A DNA stretch of 64,000 nucleotides from Psychrobacillus sp. FSL K6-2836 (lineage in GTDB: Bacteria; Bacillota; Bacilli; Bacillales_A; Planococcaceae), in assembly GCF_038003085.1 (NCBI RefSeq), contig NZ_JBBOOM010000001.1, forward strand, positions 3,720,001 through 3,784,000, read 5' to 3'. Position 1 is the first letter of the stretch. Each line of letters starts with the position of its first letter. The notes beneath the pieces were generated by a model that saw only the letters and a list, made by a program, of their open reading frames with translations, was not told the DNA's origin and searched no databases. The position numbers and the translations under genes were made by a program. Positions 7,871 through 15,893 of the stretch are shown here, in pieces.

Positions 7871-9073
7871 ATGAAGTGGGAAAAAATATTAGTACGTTAT
7901 GGTGAATTATCCACCAAAGGAAAAAATCGTAAGCAATTTATATCACATTTACGCAATAATATAAGGTTTTCCTTTGTGGATTTGCCTAATATTAAGATTC
8001 AAGCCGAAAGAGATCGCATGTTCTTAACATCATCCGATGATTCGGAAATTCATGCGTTAATAGAACGATTGCCTAAAATATTTGGTATTCAATCATTTAG
8101 TCCAGTAGCTTCTTGTTCAAAAGATTTAGATGATATTCAAGCAACTGCACTCAAAATTATGGACAGCCTAGAAAGCCAAGATAAAACATTTCGTGTTACC
8201 GTAAAACGTTCAGATAAGTTTTTCCCGCTGGACACATATGAGCTGCAAAGCGTGGTAGCAAGCAATGTATTAAGACAATATCCAACTTTAAAAGTTCAAA
8301 TGAAAAAGCCAGAGATAGATTTACGTATTGAAGTATTAAATGATGCTGTATATATGATGGCACAGGTAATTCCTGGCGCAGGTGGAATGCCTCTTGGTTC
8401 AAACGGTCGTTCCTTACTGATGTTATCAGGCGGAATTGATAGCCCTGTTGCTGGATATATGCTTTTGAAACGTGGTGTTCGCCTGGATGCAATTCATTTT
8501 CATAGTCCTCCATTTACAAGTGAACGGTCAAAAGAAAAAGTGATGGATCTTGCCAATCAGTTAAGCCACTTTGGTGCAACAGTAAGACTGCATGTTATAC
8601 CTTTTACAGATATTCAACAAAGTATACAAGCTCAAATACCTGAAAACGTATCAATGACTACTACTAGACGCTTAATGATGAAAATTTCAGATCTCGTTCG
8701 TGAAGAAATAGGAGCTTTAGGAATTGTAACTGGCGAGAGCTTAGGCCAAGTTGCAAGCCAGACGTTGGAAAGCTTAACTGCGATTAATGCTGTTACATCA
8801 ACACCGATCTTCAGACCGCTAATTTCTATGGATAAGTTAGATATTATAGATATTGCCCGGGAAATTGGAACGTACGAAACTTCCATCTTACCTTATGAAG
8901 ACTGTTGTACTATCTTTACACCATCCTGTCCAAAGACTAAACCGAAGCTTGAAAAAGTGGAATACTACGAGAGCTTTAAGGATTTTGATGAATTAATAAC
9001 AGAAGCAGTACAAAATAGAGAAGTTCTTTCATTCCCAATGAAAAAGTCGAATGATTTTTCAAATCTACTTTAA
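7871..9073 (+). CDS. thiI: tRNA 4-thiouridine synthetase ThiI
   Basis: ThiI adenylates U8 of tRNA and transfers sulfur delivered by the upstream desulfurase. An N-terminal ferredoxin-like region and THUMP domain (about 1-165) precede the PP-loop ATP pyrophosphatase motif MLSGGIDSPVAGYML near residue 185. The tail ends near residue 400 without a rhodanese domain, which is the short Bacillus type. The EDCCTIFTPSCPKTKP segment is typical of the C-terminal part of this domain. AAAGGAGA precedes ATG 7871, and the gene is translationally close-coupled to the desulfurase. Confidence 0.95.
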   Translation: MKWEKILVRYGELSTKGKNRKQFISHLRNNIRFSFVDLPNIKIQAERDRMFLTSSDDSEIHALIERLPKIFGIQSFSPVASCSKDLDDIQATALKIMDSLESQDKTFRVTVKRSDKFFPLDTYELQSVVASNVLRQYPTLKVQMKKPEIDLRIEVLNDAVYMMAQVIPGAGGMPLGSNGRSLLMLSGGIDSPVAGYMLLKRGVRLDAIHFHSPPFTSERSKEKVMDLANQLSHFGATVRLHVIPFTDIQQSIQAQIPENVSMTTTRRLMMKISDLVREEIGALGIVTGESLGQVASQTLESLTAINAVTSTPIFRPLISMDKLDIIDIAREIGTYETSILPYEDCCTIFTPSCPKTKPKLEKVEYYESFKDFDELITEAVQNREVLSFPMKKSNDFSNLL

Positions 9074-9155
9074 CAAATGACAAAAAATACCTTTTCTTCT
9101 CTGTGTATGAATTAGATGAAAATGAACAATCTAATTTCACAAGGAGGTGAGGAAC

Positions 9156-9359
9156 ATGCCAAACAATAATAGCTCAAACCAACTTCTAGTACCAGGTGTA
9201 AGACAAGCGCTAGATCAAATGAAATATGAGATCGCTCAAGAGTTTGGAGTACAACTTGGTGGTGAAGCATCATCGCGTGCCAACGGATCCGTAGGCGGAG
9301 AAATTACTAAGCGATTAGTTGCCCAAGCCCAACAACAAATGAACGGATTCCAAAAATAA
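9156..9359 (+). CDS. Alpha/beta-type small acid-soluble spore protein
   Basis: This DNA-binding spore protein saturates the spore chromosome and protects it from UV and heat. The 67-aa sequence [18 protein letters not shown] is typical. The GPR protease recognition region is [12 protein letters not shown], and the C-terminal motif [16 protein letters not shown] is the conserved DNA-contacting block. ATG 9156 fits the AAGGAGGTG at 9141-9149 better than the in-frame GTG at 9147. The position beside thiI matches sspA of B. subtilis. It shows that the organism makes endospores. Expression is expected in the forespore under SigG, but no SigG promoter was verified. Confidence 0.95.
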   Translation: MPNNNSSNQLLVPGVRQALDQMKYEIAQEFGVQLGGEASSRANGSVGGEITKRLVAQAQQQMNGFQK

Positions 9360-9367
9360 GTAATCAT

Positions 9368-9400
9368 AAAAAACCGGTAGCCTAGGCTATCGGTTTTTTT
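9368..9400 (+). terminator. Terminator of the SASP gene
   Basis: AAAACCGGTAGCC pairs with GGCTATCGGTTTT around a short TA loop near 9384 and is followed by a T run ending at 9400. It sits nine bases after the stop. Confidence 0.9.
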
Positions 9401-9428
9401 GATACCTACATCCAGTGTTCTGGAATGG

Positions 9429-9686
9429 TGAAATGTTGTGCAAAGACTCACGGAAGTTGTGCATTCGAAAAAAAATGCGTATACCAGAGTGAATGATGCG
9501 CAAAAGGGAGCGAATGTTGCGAGAACCCACGGCAAAGTTGCGCAATGACTTCTGAAAGTTGCGCATCCCAAAAAAGCTGTGTACCGGAGCGAATGTTGCG
9601 CAAACGACGACCAATGTTGCGAGAACCCACGGCAAAGTTGTGCAAAGACTCCCGAACGTTACGCATCCAAAAAAGTCTCACGTACC
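9429..9686. repeat. Nested tandem repeat: about 100-bp units built on a 21-nt period
   Basis: There are two full units, 9486-9585 (100 bp) and 9586-9686 (101 bp), and a partial earlier unit from about 9429 to 9485. Within each full unit a GTTGCG-like hexamer recurs at offsets 10, 31, 52 and 73, exactly 21 nt apart. A spacer containing ATCC, an A run and GTACC closes the unit. The partial unit keeps the 21-nt step (GTTGTG to GTTGTG). Because 21 is a multiple of 3, several frames stay open on both strands, but none has a ribosome binding site and the peptides simply repeat. Confidence 0.85.
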
Positions 9687-9914
9687 GAATGTATTTATTC
9701 AGCTCTCTGTTTTTGCACATTTTAAGCTGATAATGGAGGAAAGACCTTGCATGCACCACAACATCAAGTTTGTTTGTCTTAATACTACAACATTTATTGG
9801 ATAAAATTTTCTTTTGGAGTACTTCAATAGAGAAATATCTGAAAGTTGAAACTTTTGTTTACTAAAACTTGTGATTTTCCTCTATAATTAAAACATTGAA
9901 AAGGAGGAAGTCAA

Positions 9915-11492
9915 ATGAATAAACAAAATTTAATAGCTCCGGAACATTATAACCTTGTAACAGAATTTGAAAAATTTGCGGTTGATGAAGAAAAATTAGC
10001 GTTAATATGGGAATCAGAAGATGGGGAACAGAAAAAAAGTACATACAAGCATTTACTCCAAAGAGCTAACAAAATTGCCAATCTGTTCACCCGTAAAGGC
10101 CTCCAAAAAGGTGACGTAGTATTAATAATGGTACCTCGTTTAATCGAAGCGTATGAAATATATATTGCTGCACTAAAAGCAGGTCTTGTTGTAATACCAA
10201 GTTCTGAAATGCTTCGTGCAAAGGATATTGAATACCGTTTGACACATAGTGAAGCAAAGGCAATTATTGCATATGAACCATTCCTTGATCAATTTGAAGA
10301 AGTACGCAACATAGATGATCAACTATTATTTGTAATCGGCAATAAGAAGGACAATTGGATTTCATTGACGGAAGAAATAAAAGCGGAGTCGGAAGAATTT
10401 CAAACAATTGATACATTAAAGGATGACATGGCATTCCTTTCCTACACAAGTGGTACGACTGGAAATCCTAAAGGTGTTGTCCATACACATGGCTGGGCTT
10501 TTGCACATTTACGCACTTCTGGACCAAACTGGTTGGCAATTCAAGAGGGAGATGTTGTGTGGGCAACAGCAAGTCCGGGCTGGCAAAAATGGATTTGGAG
10601 TCCTTTCTTAGCTACGCTAGGTAGTGGTGCAATCGGCTATGTTTATAACGGGAAGTTTGAACCTAAAACATACCTTAAAATTATACAAGAGAAGAAAGTT
10701 AATGTTCTTTGTTGTACGCCTACAGAGTACCGAATCATGGCGAAAGTAGATACATTAAACGAGTATAATCTATCCTCTCTTCATAGTGCTGTTTCTGCAG
10801 GGGAGCCGTTGAATAGAGAGGTAATTGAAACTTTTGATAGAGTGTTTGGTCTAGAAGTGCGAGATGGCTACGGCCAAACGGAAAATACGTTACTTGTTGG
10901 CACGATGAAGGGCATGGAGGCAAGACCTGGATCCATGGGGAAACCAACTCCAGGAAATACAGTTGATATTATTAATGACCTAGGGCAAATTTGTGCTCCA
11001 GGAGAAGTTGGAGATATAGCTGTTCATCTAGAAACACCAGCATTATTTAAAGAATACTTAAAAGATCCTGAAAGAACTTCTATGCAATTTAGAGGAGACT
11101 ACTATATTACAGGTGACCTTGCGAAAAAAGATGAGGATGGTTACTTCTGGTTTGAAGGTCGAGGAGACGACATTATAATTAGCTCGGGTTACACAATCGG
11201 TCCATTTGAAGTAGAAGATGCATTGACAAAACATCCAGCAGTGCAAGAATGCGCTGTAGTTGGAAAACCACATCCTGAAAGAGGAAGCATTGTTAAGGCA
11301 TTTGTAGTATTACGTGATGCATCAATTATAGGTTCAGAGGAGTTAATAAAAGAACTACAAAATCATGTGAAACAAATAACTGCTCCTTATAAATATCCTA
11401 GAGAAATCGAATTTATCGATGTATTACCAAAAACAACATCTGGTAAAATTAGAAGATTAGACTTACGACAAAAAGAACAGAGTAAAAAGTAA
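9915..11492 (+). CDS. ytcI: AMP-forming acyl-CoA synthetase
   Basis: The enzyme activates a carboxylic acid to acyl-AMP and then acyl-CoA. The 525-aa protein carries the AMP-binding motif YTSGTTGNPKGVVHTHG (about 175-191), the YGQTE motif near 322, a TGDLAKKDEDGYFWFEGR hinge and C-terminal PKTTSGKIRR with the catalytic Lys near 516. Its place between the SASP gene and NAD kinase 2 matches ytcI of B. subtilis. The YSxxEM-like segment and WQKW region suggest short/medium-chain or aromatic acids rather than acetate, but the substrate is not fixed. AAGGAGG precedes ATG 9915, and a TATAAT at 9883-9888 may be the -10 box. Confidence 0.88.
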   Translation: MNKQNLIAPEHYNLVTEFEKFAVDEEKLALIWESEDGEQKKSTYKHLLQRANKIANLFTRKGLQKGDVVLIMVPRLIEAYEIYIAALKAGLVVIPSSEMLRAKDIEYRLTHSEAKAIIAYEPFLDQFEEVRNIDDQLLFVIGNKKDNWISLTEEIKAESEEFQTIDTLKDDMAFLSYTSGTTGNPKGVVHTHGWAFAHLRTSGPNWLAIQEGDVVWATASPGWQKWIWSPFLATLGSGAIGYVYNGKFEPKTYLKIIQEKKVNVLCCTPTEYRIMAKVDTLNEYNLSSLHSAVSAGEPLNREVIETFDRVFGLEVRDGYGQTENTLLVGTMKGMEARPGSMGKPTPGNTVDIINDLGQICAPGEVGDIAVHLETPALFKEYLKDPERTSMQFRGDYYITGDLAKKDEDGYFWFEGRGDDIIISSGYTIGPFEVEDALTKHPAVQECAVVGKPHPERGSIVKAFVVLRDASIIGSEELIKELQNHVKQITAPYKYPREIEFIDVLPKTTSGKIRRLDLRQKEQSKK

Positions 11493-11515
11493 GTGTATGA
11501 GTTGAAAATTATTCA

Positions 11516-11552
11516 GAAAACACGGTGAGAAATTATCTCTCCGTGTTTTCTT
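11516..11552 (+). terminator. Terminator after the acyl-CoA synthetase gene
   Basis: AAAACACGG (11517-11525) pairs with CCGTGTTTT (11541-11549) around a partly paired loop (GAGA/TCTC), followed by a T-rich stretch. Confidence 0.85.
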
Positions 11553-11623
11553 ATTTACTTTAGTAATTTAAAGCAATATAATAGTTTAATATTTCGAGTT
11601 ACAAAGTAAAAGAGGTGTCATAA

Positions 11624-12529
11624 TTGGGATCGGAAGAAAAACAAGGAATCATATTTGTAGTACTGGCATACGTTTTATGGGGATTCATGCCAATATATTG
11701 GAAATTATTAGAGCATGTATCAAGTGATGAAATACTTTCAGGGAGGGTAATTTGGTCATTTATATTTACACTGATGCTAGTAATTGTAGGTAGAAATTTT
11801 AAACAGCTTAAAATTGATCTGAAGGATTTATGGGCAAACAAAAAATCTTTCTGGGGGCTTTTTGTAGCTTCCTATCTAATAACAGGAAATTGGTTTACAT
11901 ACATATATGCAGTGAATGCTGGTTTTATCGTACAGACAAGCTTAGGGTATTATATAAATCCGCTACTTTCCATATTACTAGGAATTGTGTTCTTAAAAGA
12001 AAGATTATCAAGAGCGCAACAACTCTCTGTGCTACTTGCAGCTGTTGGTGTGATTATTTTAACTGTTTCTTACGGTGGAATTCCGTGGATAGCATTTACG
12101 CTCGCTATCACATTTGCCTTATATGGTCTCATCAAGAAAAGTATCAAAATCGATGCGTTACGAGGATTAACGATTGAAACCTTTTTTGTTTTACCTGTTG
12201 CGTTAGTCTATTTTGTCTACCTAGTAGTTTCCGATAAAGCAGCATTTTTTACGTCGAATGCACCTACTGTCATCCTCCTAATATTCACAGGTGTTGCAAC
12301 TGCTGTGCCATTAATATTATTTGCTAAGGGAACGAAAACAATGCCGCTATATATGTCAGGATTTTTTCAGTACATAGCACCTACGATAATGCTGCTAGTA
12401 GGGATCTTGTTATACGATGAGGCATTTAGTAAGATAGAATTTCTATCATTTTCATGTATCTGGCTTGCACTGATATTATTTACAGTTTCTAAAATAATGG
12501 AAGTAAGAAAAGCTCAAGCGCCTATGTAA
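11624..12529 (+). CDS. rarD: RarD-type EamA-family transporter
   Basis: This is a drug/metabolite-superfamily membrane protein of 301 aa with about ten hydrophobic segments, starting with IIFVVLAYVLWGFMPIYWK. It also shows the RarD-specific stretch GNWFTYIYAVNAGFIVQTSLGYYINPL near residue 90. The substrate is unknown; the family name comes from chloramphenicol sensitivity in Gammaproteobacteria. TTG 11624 is the start, with AGAGGTG upstream. The final codons (AQAPM) lie inside a dispersed intergenic repeat that recurs after tpx, so the C-terminus may have been replaced or extended by repeat insertion. Confidence 0.88.
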   Translation: MGSEEKQGIIFVVLAYVLWGFMPIYWKLLEHVSSDEILSGRVIWSFIFTLMLVIVGRNFKQLKIDLKDLWANKKSFWGLFVASYLITGNWFTYIYAVNAGFIVQTSLGYYINPLLSILLGIVFLKERLSRAQQLSVLLAAVGVIILTVSYGGIPWIAFTLAITFALYGLIKKSIKIDALRGLTIETFFVLPVALVYFVYLVVSDKAAFFTSNAPTVILLIFTGVATAVPLILFAKGTKTMPLYMSGFFQYIAPTIMLLVGILLYDEAFSKIEFLSFSCIWLALILFTVSKIMEVRKAQAPM

Positions 12530-12590
12530 GTCAGACAATCGCTGAAATCCTGAAGCGACTAAAGGGGCTAGACGCTGGAACTGGGCAGAT
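12515..12590 (+). repeat. Dispersed repeat D, copy 1
   Basis: The segment begins AAGCGCCTATGTAAG and ends with GAAGCGACTAAAGGGGCTAG and GACGCTGGAACTGGGC. The copy at 15692-15806 has the same beginning (AAACGCCTATGTTAG) and the same end module (GAAGCGTTCGAAGGACTAGG ... GGAGCTAGAC), with a longer middle. The rarD stop codon lies inside it. Confidence 0.6.
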
Positions 12591-12596
12591 AAGAAA

Positions 12597-12636
12597 AAAA
12601 CAGATAGTTCCGTTGCAAAACGAAGCTATCTGTTTT
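12597..12636. terminator. Bidirectional terminator between rarD and NAD kinase 2
   Basis: An 11-bp perfect stem, AAAACAGATAG (12597-12607) with CTATCTGTTTT (12626-12636), is flanked by A and T runs. It is suited to ending transcription from both convergent genes. Confidence 0.8.
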
Positions 12637-12639
12637 GAA

Positions 12640-13440
12640 TTATAAAAACGATCTTTTCACTTTTTCCCAATAACTATTATTCTTCATTTTAACGGTCTTG
12701 ATGATTTTATCACTTAAACAAATAGATACATTCTCTACATGCTGGATGCTAAGTGCTTCGTTATCTGTGCTCATCGAAGGGTAATCATTCCAGTCCTTAT
12801 GCAAGCGAAGCTCTAGTGTTCTCTGACCACTTAATATAAAGGATGAACCTAAAGTTCTATATTCATTGCTATTTACAGATGCTATTTCTGCAACTTGAAT
12901 ACATGGAAGCAGAGGGTCAACCACCGCACCATTCAGTGATTTGTTATAACCTGAGCTACCTGTTGGAGTAGAAATTACCATGCCGTCGCCTCGGAAGGAC
13001 TCAAAATGCTTCTGATCGATTATGATATCTAATACAAATGCTTTAATAATATTCGAGCGAATTGTAAATTCATTTAGACATAAAAACTTCGGGTGATTAT
13101 TTACCGAAACTTCTAGCAATGGATATTTCCGAACTTGTATATTCTTCGTAAGAACTGCCTCAGCCATAGCATCTATATCATCTGCTAAAAAATCACAGTA
13201 CATACTGAGTGTATCCGTTGTGGAAATACCAGCATACAAACAATCCTGTCTAAATCCAGTTTTACGAACTGCTTGTAAAAAGGATCCATCCGTACCAATG
13301 CTGACGATTATGGATGCAAGCCTGGAGTCTTCAACAACCTTAAAACCATGACTATGTATTGCTTCGGCGATTCTGTCTTTTCTTTGCAAAGATTTTGTGT
13401 CATTCTTAGTATATAAATATATTGCGTTTTTGGAGGCCAT
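12640..13440 (-). CDS. nadK2: NAD kinase 2
   Basis: The enzyme phosphorylates NAD to NADP. Motif I reads IVSIGTDGSFLQAVRKT near residue 48, with the GTDG variant typical of the second Bacillus NAD kinase (YtdI). Motif II follows as GDGMVISTPTGSSGYNKSLNGAVVDP near residue 155, where the full ATP/NAD pocket is visible. ATG 13440 is chosen over ATG 13446 because GGAG ends about seven bases before 13440 and abuts 13446. It is divergent from sppA, and position matches ytdI-yteI in B. subtilis. Length 266 aa. Confidence 0.92.
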   Translation of the reverse strand: MASKNAIYLYTKNDTKSLQRKDRIAEAIHSHGFKVVEDSRLASIIVSIGTDGSFLQAVRKTGFRQDCLYAGISTTDTLSMYCDFLADDIDAMAEAVLTKNIQVRKYPLLEVSVNNHPKFLCLNEFTIRSNIIKAFVLDIIIDQKHFESFRGDGMVISTPTGSSGYNKSLNGAVVDPLLPCIQVAEIASVNSNEYRTLGSSFILSGQRTLELRLHKDWNDYPSMSTDNEALSIQHVENVSICLSDKIIKTVKMKNNSYWEKVKRSFL

Positions 13441-13544
13441 AAACATTCTCCTTTACTGTTGTATATATTTATTTTACCATTTCGTGAAACATTTAGATAT
13501 TTTTTACGTATGTAAAGAGAAGTATTAAAGGAGGAATTGTACAT

Positions 13545-14558
13545 ATGAATATGAAACGCTGGTTTGCTATTTTAGGAGCATCATTATTATTACTTATTTC
13601 GATTTTCGTCAATACCGTTTCAACAGCATTTTCAACAGATTGGACATCGTATTTGGATGAATTTGCATCTGCTTCTAGCTCAGAATTCTTTGAAACCGTT
13701 GTAGAAGAAGGAAGTACAAACGAACGAATTGCATTACTTACAGTAGATGGGACAATACAAGATACAGGAAGTGCAAGCTCACTTTTTGCAGCAGAAGGAT
13801 ATAACCATCAATATTTCCTACAGCAATTAGAGCAAGTGAAAGTGGATGATTCGGTTAAAGCAATTGTGTTACAAGTAAATTCACCTGGTGGTGGAGTTGT
13901 CGAATCTGCACAAATTTATAAAGAAATTATTGAACTTCAGGAAGAAACTGAAAAGCCAATATATGTTTCGATGGGAAGTATGGCTGCATCGGGCGGTTAT
14001 TACATTTCGGCTCCTGCAGATAAAATATTTGTAAATAAAGAAACGATGACAGGGTCAATTGGTGTAATCATGCAAAGTGTTAACTATGGTAAATTAGCAG
14101 AAAAATATGGCGTGGAATTTGTAACAATTAAATCAGGACCATACAAAGATATTATGAGTCCTACAAGAGAAATGACAGAGGCAGAAAGGGCAATGCTTCA
14201 AGAAATGTTAAACGACTCGTATGAGGACTTCGTTGATATTATCGAAAAAGGTAGAAACATGACGGAAGCAGAAGTTAAGAAAGTTGCAGATGGTCGAATA
14301 TTAAATGGTCGTCAGGCAATCGAAGCTGGATTAGCTGATGACTATGGATTTTTAGAGGATGTCGTTCAAGCTATAAAAACAGACTATAACCTGGAGAATG
14401 CAGAAGTATTTGAATATGGTTACTCACAAAGCTTTGCTTCGTTATTTGCGATGAAAGCCCAATCATTCTTAGGTTTAGACATTGAATCCAAGCTTATTGG
14501 ACAGTTAATCACAGAAAATAGTTCGCCAAAAATGATGTATTTATATGGGAATGAATAA
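13545..14558 (+). CDS. sppA: Signal peptide peptidase SppA
   Basis: This membrane-anchored serine protease degrades leftover signal peptides at the outer face of the membrane. The 337-aa protein has an N-terminal membrane segment (about 9-27). Catalytic Ser149 lies in SMAASGGYYIS and general base Lys201 in GPYKDIMSP, the Ser-Lys dyad of the short Bacillus enzyme. The VNSPGGGVVES oxyanion segment is near 111. AAGGAGG at 13528-13534 supports ATG 13545. yteJ follows after 12 bases, as in B. subtilis where YteJ modulates SppA. Confidence 0.95.
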   Translation: MNMKRWFAILGASLLLLISIFVNTVSTAFSTDWTSYLDEFASASSSEFFETVVEEGSTNERIALLTVDGTIQDTGSASSLFAAEGYNHQYFLQQLEQVKVDDSVKAIVLQVNSPGGGVVESAQIYKEIIELQEETEKPIYVSMGSMAASGGYYISAPADKIFVNKETMTGSIGVIMQSVNYGKLAEKYGVEFVTIKSGPYKDIMSPTREMTEAERAMLQEMLNDSYEDFVDIIEKGRNMTEAEVKKVADGRILNGRQAIEAGLADDYGFLEDVVQAIKTDYNLENAEVFEYGYSQSFASLFAMKAQSFLGLDIESKLIGQLITENSSPKMMYLYGNE

Positions 14559-14570
14559 GGAGGGTTTAAG

Positions 14571-15149
14571 ATGAGTGAATTTGTACAATCAGAAGAGCAG
14601 CATGTGCAAGCGAACACCTCTGCAACCCAGCAAGTAATTGTTCATCGTACTGCACAATATGGACAGAAGGCTGCAGGCTTTTGGATTCGTTTTTGGGCAT
14701 ATACAGTAGATATTCTCGTTTTAGCATCTATAGGAATGTTATTGATCAAACCTATATTTCGTTTGTTTTCATTCGAGTTAAATAGTCCCGAATGGTATGC
14801 ACCCTTTACAGTAATCACAGCAGTTATCTTCTATGCGTATTTTGTGTTGATGACAAAACTATGCAGCCAGACGGTTGGAAAGATGATATTTGGCATTCGT
14901 GTAATATCGAAAGACGGTGAAAAACTAAAATGGAGTACTGTTATATTTAGAGAGTGGATTGGTCGATTAATATCTATAATTCCATTGAATATTCCTTATT
15001 TAGTCGTAGCTTTCACACCTAAAAAGCAAGGTGTACATGATTTTATAGCTGATACATTAGTCGTACATGAAGCAGTGTATGATTTGAAAGAGAAAGTAAC
15101 ATATGAAAATGCTGTTGCAAAAGAGTTGCATGAGCCGAACGTATTCTAG
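14571..15149 (+). CDS. yteJ: RDD-family membrane protein, likely SppA partner
   Basis: The RDD domain starts at AAGFWIRFWAYTVDILVLASI (about residues 36-56). Three hydrophobic segments are visible, at about 43-63, 80-100 and 135-155, with the typical TVGKMIFGIRVIS motif near 102. The polar N- and C-termini are probably cytosolic. It is co-directional with sppA, 12 bases downstream, with AAGGAGG before ATG 14571. In B. subtilis the orthologue YteJ works with SppA in lantibiotic resistance, and that role is inferred here from synteny. Length 192 aa. Confidence 0.88.
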   Translation: MSEFVQSEEQHVQANTSATQQVIVHRTAQYGQKAAGFWIRFWAYTVDILVLASIGMLLIKPIFRLFSFELNSPEWYAPFTVITAVIFYAYFVLMTKLCSQTVGKMIFGIRVISKDGEKLKWSTVIFREWIGRLISIIPLNIPYLVVAFTPKKQGVHDFIADTLVVHEAVYDLKEKVTYENAVAKELHEPNVF

Positions 15150-15183
15150 TAAGATGAAGGTATGAAAAAGGAGGCTACATATT

Positions 15184-15690
15184 ATGGCACAAGTAACATT
15201 TAAAAATAATCCTGTAACATTAGTTGGTAAAGAAGTGGTTGTTGGGGAAAAGGCACCAAGCTTTACAGTGCTAGCAAATGATTTATCACCCGTTACTCTA
15301 CAAGATTCAGCTGGTAAAATTCGTTTAATCAGTGTAGTTCCTTCCCTAGATACAGGAGTTTGTTCTACACAAACTAACAAATTTAACTCAGAGGCTGCTA
15401 GTTTAGGTGATGATGTAGCAATTTTAACTGTTTCAATGGATTTACCTTTCGCTCAAAAACGTTGGTGTGGGGCTAATGCTGCTGATGCAATCCAAACTTT
15501 ATCTGATCACCGTGATGCATCATTCGGAGAGTCTTACGGAGTACTTATGCAAGAATTACGTTTATTAGCTCGTTCTGTATTTGTAGTAGATAAAAACGAT
15601 GTTGTAACTTATGCTGAATATGTTGGAGAAGGAACAGATCATCCAAACTATGAAAAAGCATTAGAAGCAGTAAAAGCATTAACAAAATAA
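15184..15690 (+). CDS. tpx: Thiol peroxidase Tpx
   Basis: This atypical 2-Cys peroxiredoxin reduces hydrogen and alkyl peroxides with thioredoxin. The peroxidatic Cys60 is in PSLDTGVCSTQT and the resolving Cys95 is in KRWCGANAA, both at the canonical Tpx positions. The length (168 aa) is that of the family, and the sequence is clearly of the TlpA/Prx fold. AAAGGAGG precedes ATG 15184. It matches ytgI/tpx in B. subtilis, upstream of ytxK and ackA. Followed by repeat D. Confidence 0.95.
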   Translation: MAQVTFKNNPVTLVGKEVVVGEKAPSFTVLANDLSPVTLQDSAGKIRLISVVPSLDTGVCSTQTNKFNSEAASLGDDVAILTVSMDLPFAQKRWCGANAADAIQTLSDHRDASFGESYGVLMQELRLLARSVFVVDKNDVVTYAEYVGEGTDHPNYEKALEAVKALTK

Positions 15691-15691
15691 G

Positions 15692-15806
15692 AAAGCCCAA
15701 ACGCCTATGTTAGCCGTGAAAAGCGCTGGAAGAATTGCAATAAAGGCGCACTTTGCCTTGCACTTTTGAAGCGTTCGAAGGACTAGGAGTTGGAGCTAGA
15801 CATATA
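15692..15806 (+). repeat. Dispersed repeat D, copy 2
   Basis: It starts AAGCCCAAACGCCTATG just after the tpx stop. It contains an internal imperfect hairpin (AAAGGCGCACTTTGCC region) and ends GAAGCGTTCGAAGGACTAGG and GTTGGAGCTAGAC. Copy 1 is at the rarD end. Both lie directly at the 3' end of a gene in the same orientation. Confidence 0.6.
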
Positions 15807-15850
15807 ATGGGTATAAAGGATATACTTTTTATCTATAAAATAAAAGCAAG

Positions 15851-15878
15851 CCCACTCTGAAGCTATAGAGTGGGTTTT
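15851..15878 (+). terminator. Terminator after tpx
   Basis: CCCACTCT (15851-15858) pairs with AGAGTGGG (15867-15874) and is followed by TTTT. It reaches to within a few bases of the ytxK start region. Confidence 0.8.
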
Positions 15879-15893
15879 ACTATGAGGGATACT

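Noticed and set aside
9429-9686. CRISPR array
   Set aside because: The repeats are six to nine bases, degenerate and packed every 21 nt without variable spacers, and no cas gene is present.
9236-9804. Several open frames on both strands across the 21-nt repeat
   Set aside because: The repeat period is a multiple of three, so open frames are expected. They lack ribosome binding sites and encode only the repeated motif.
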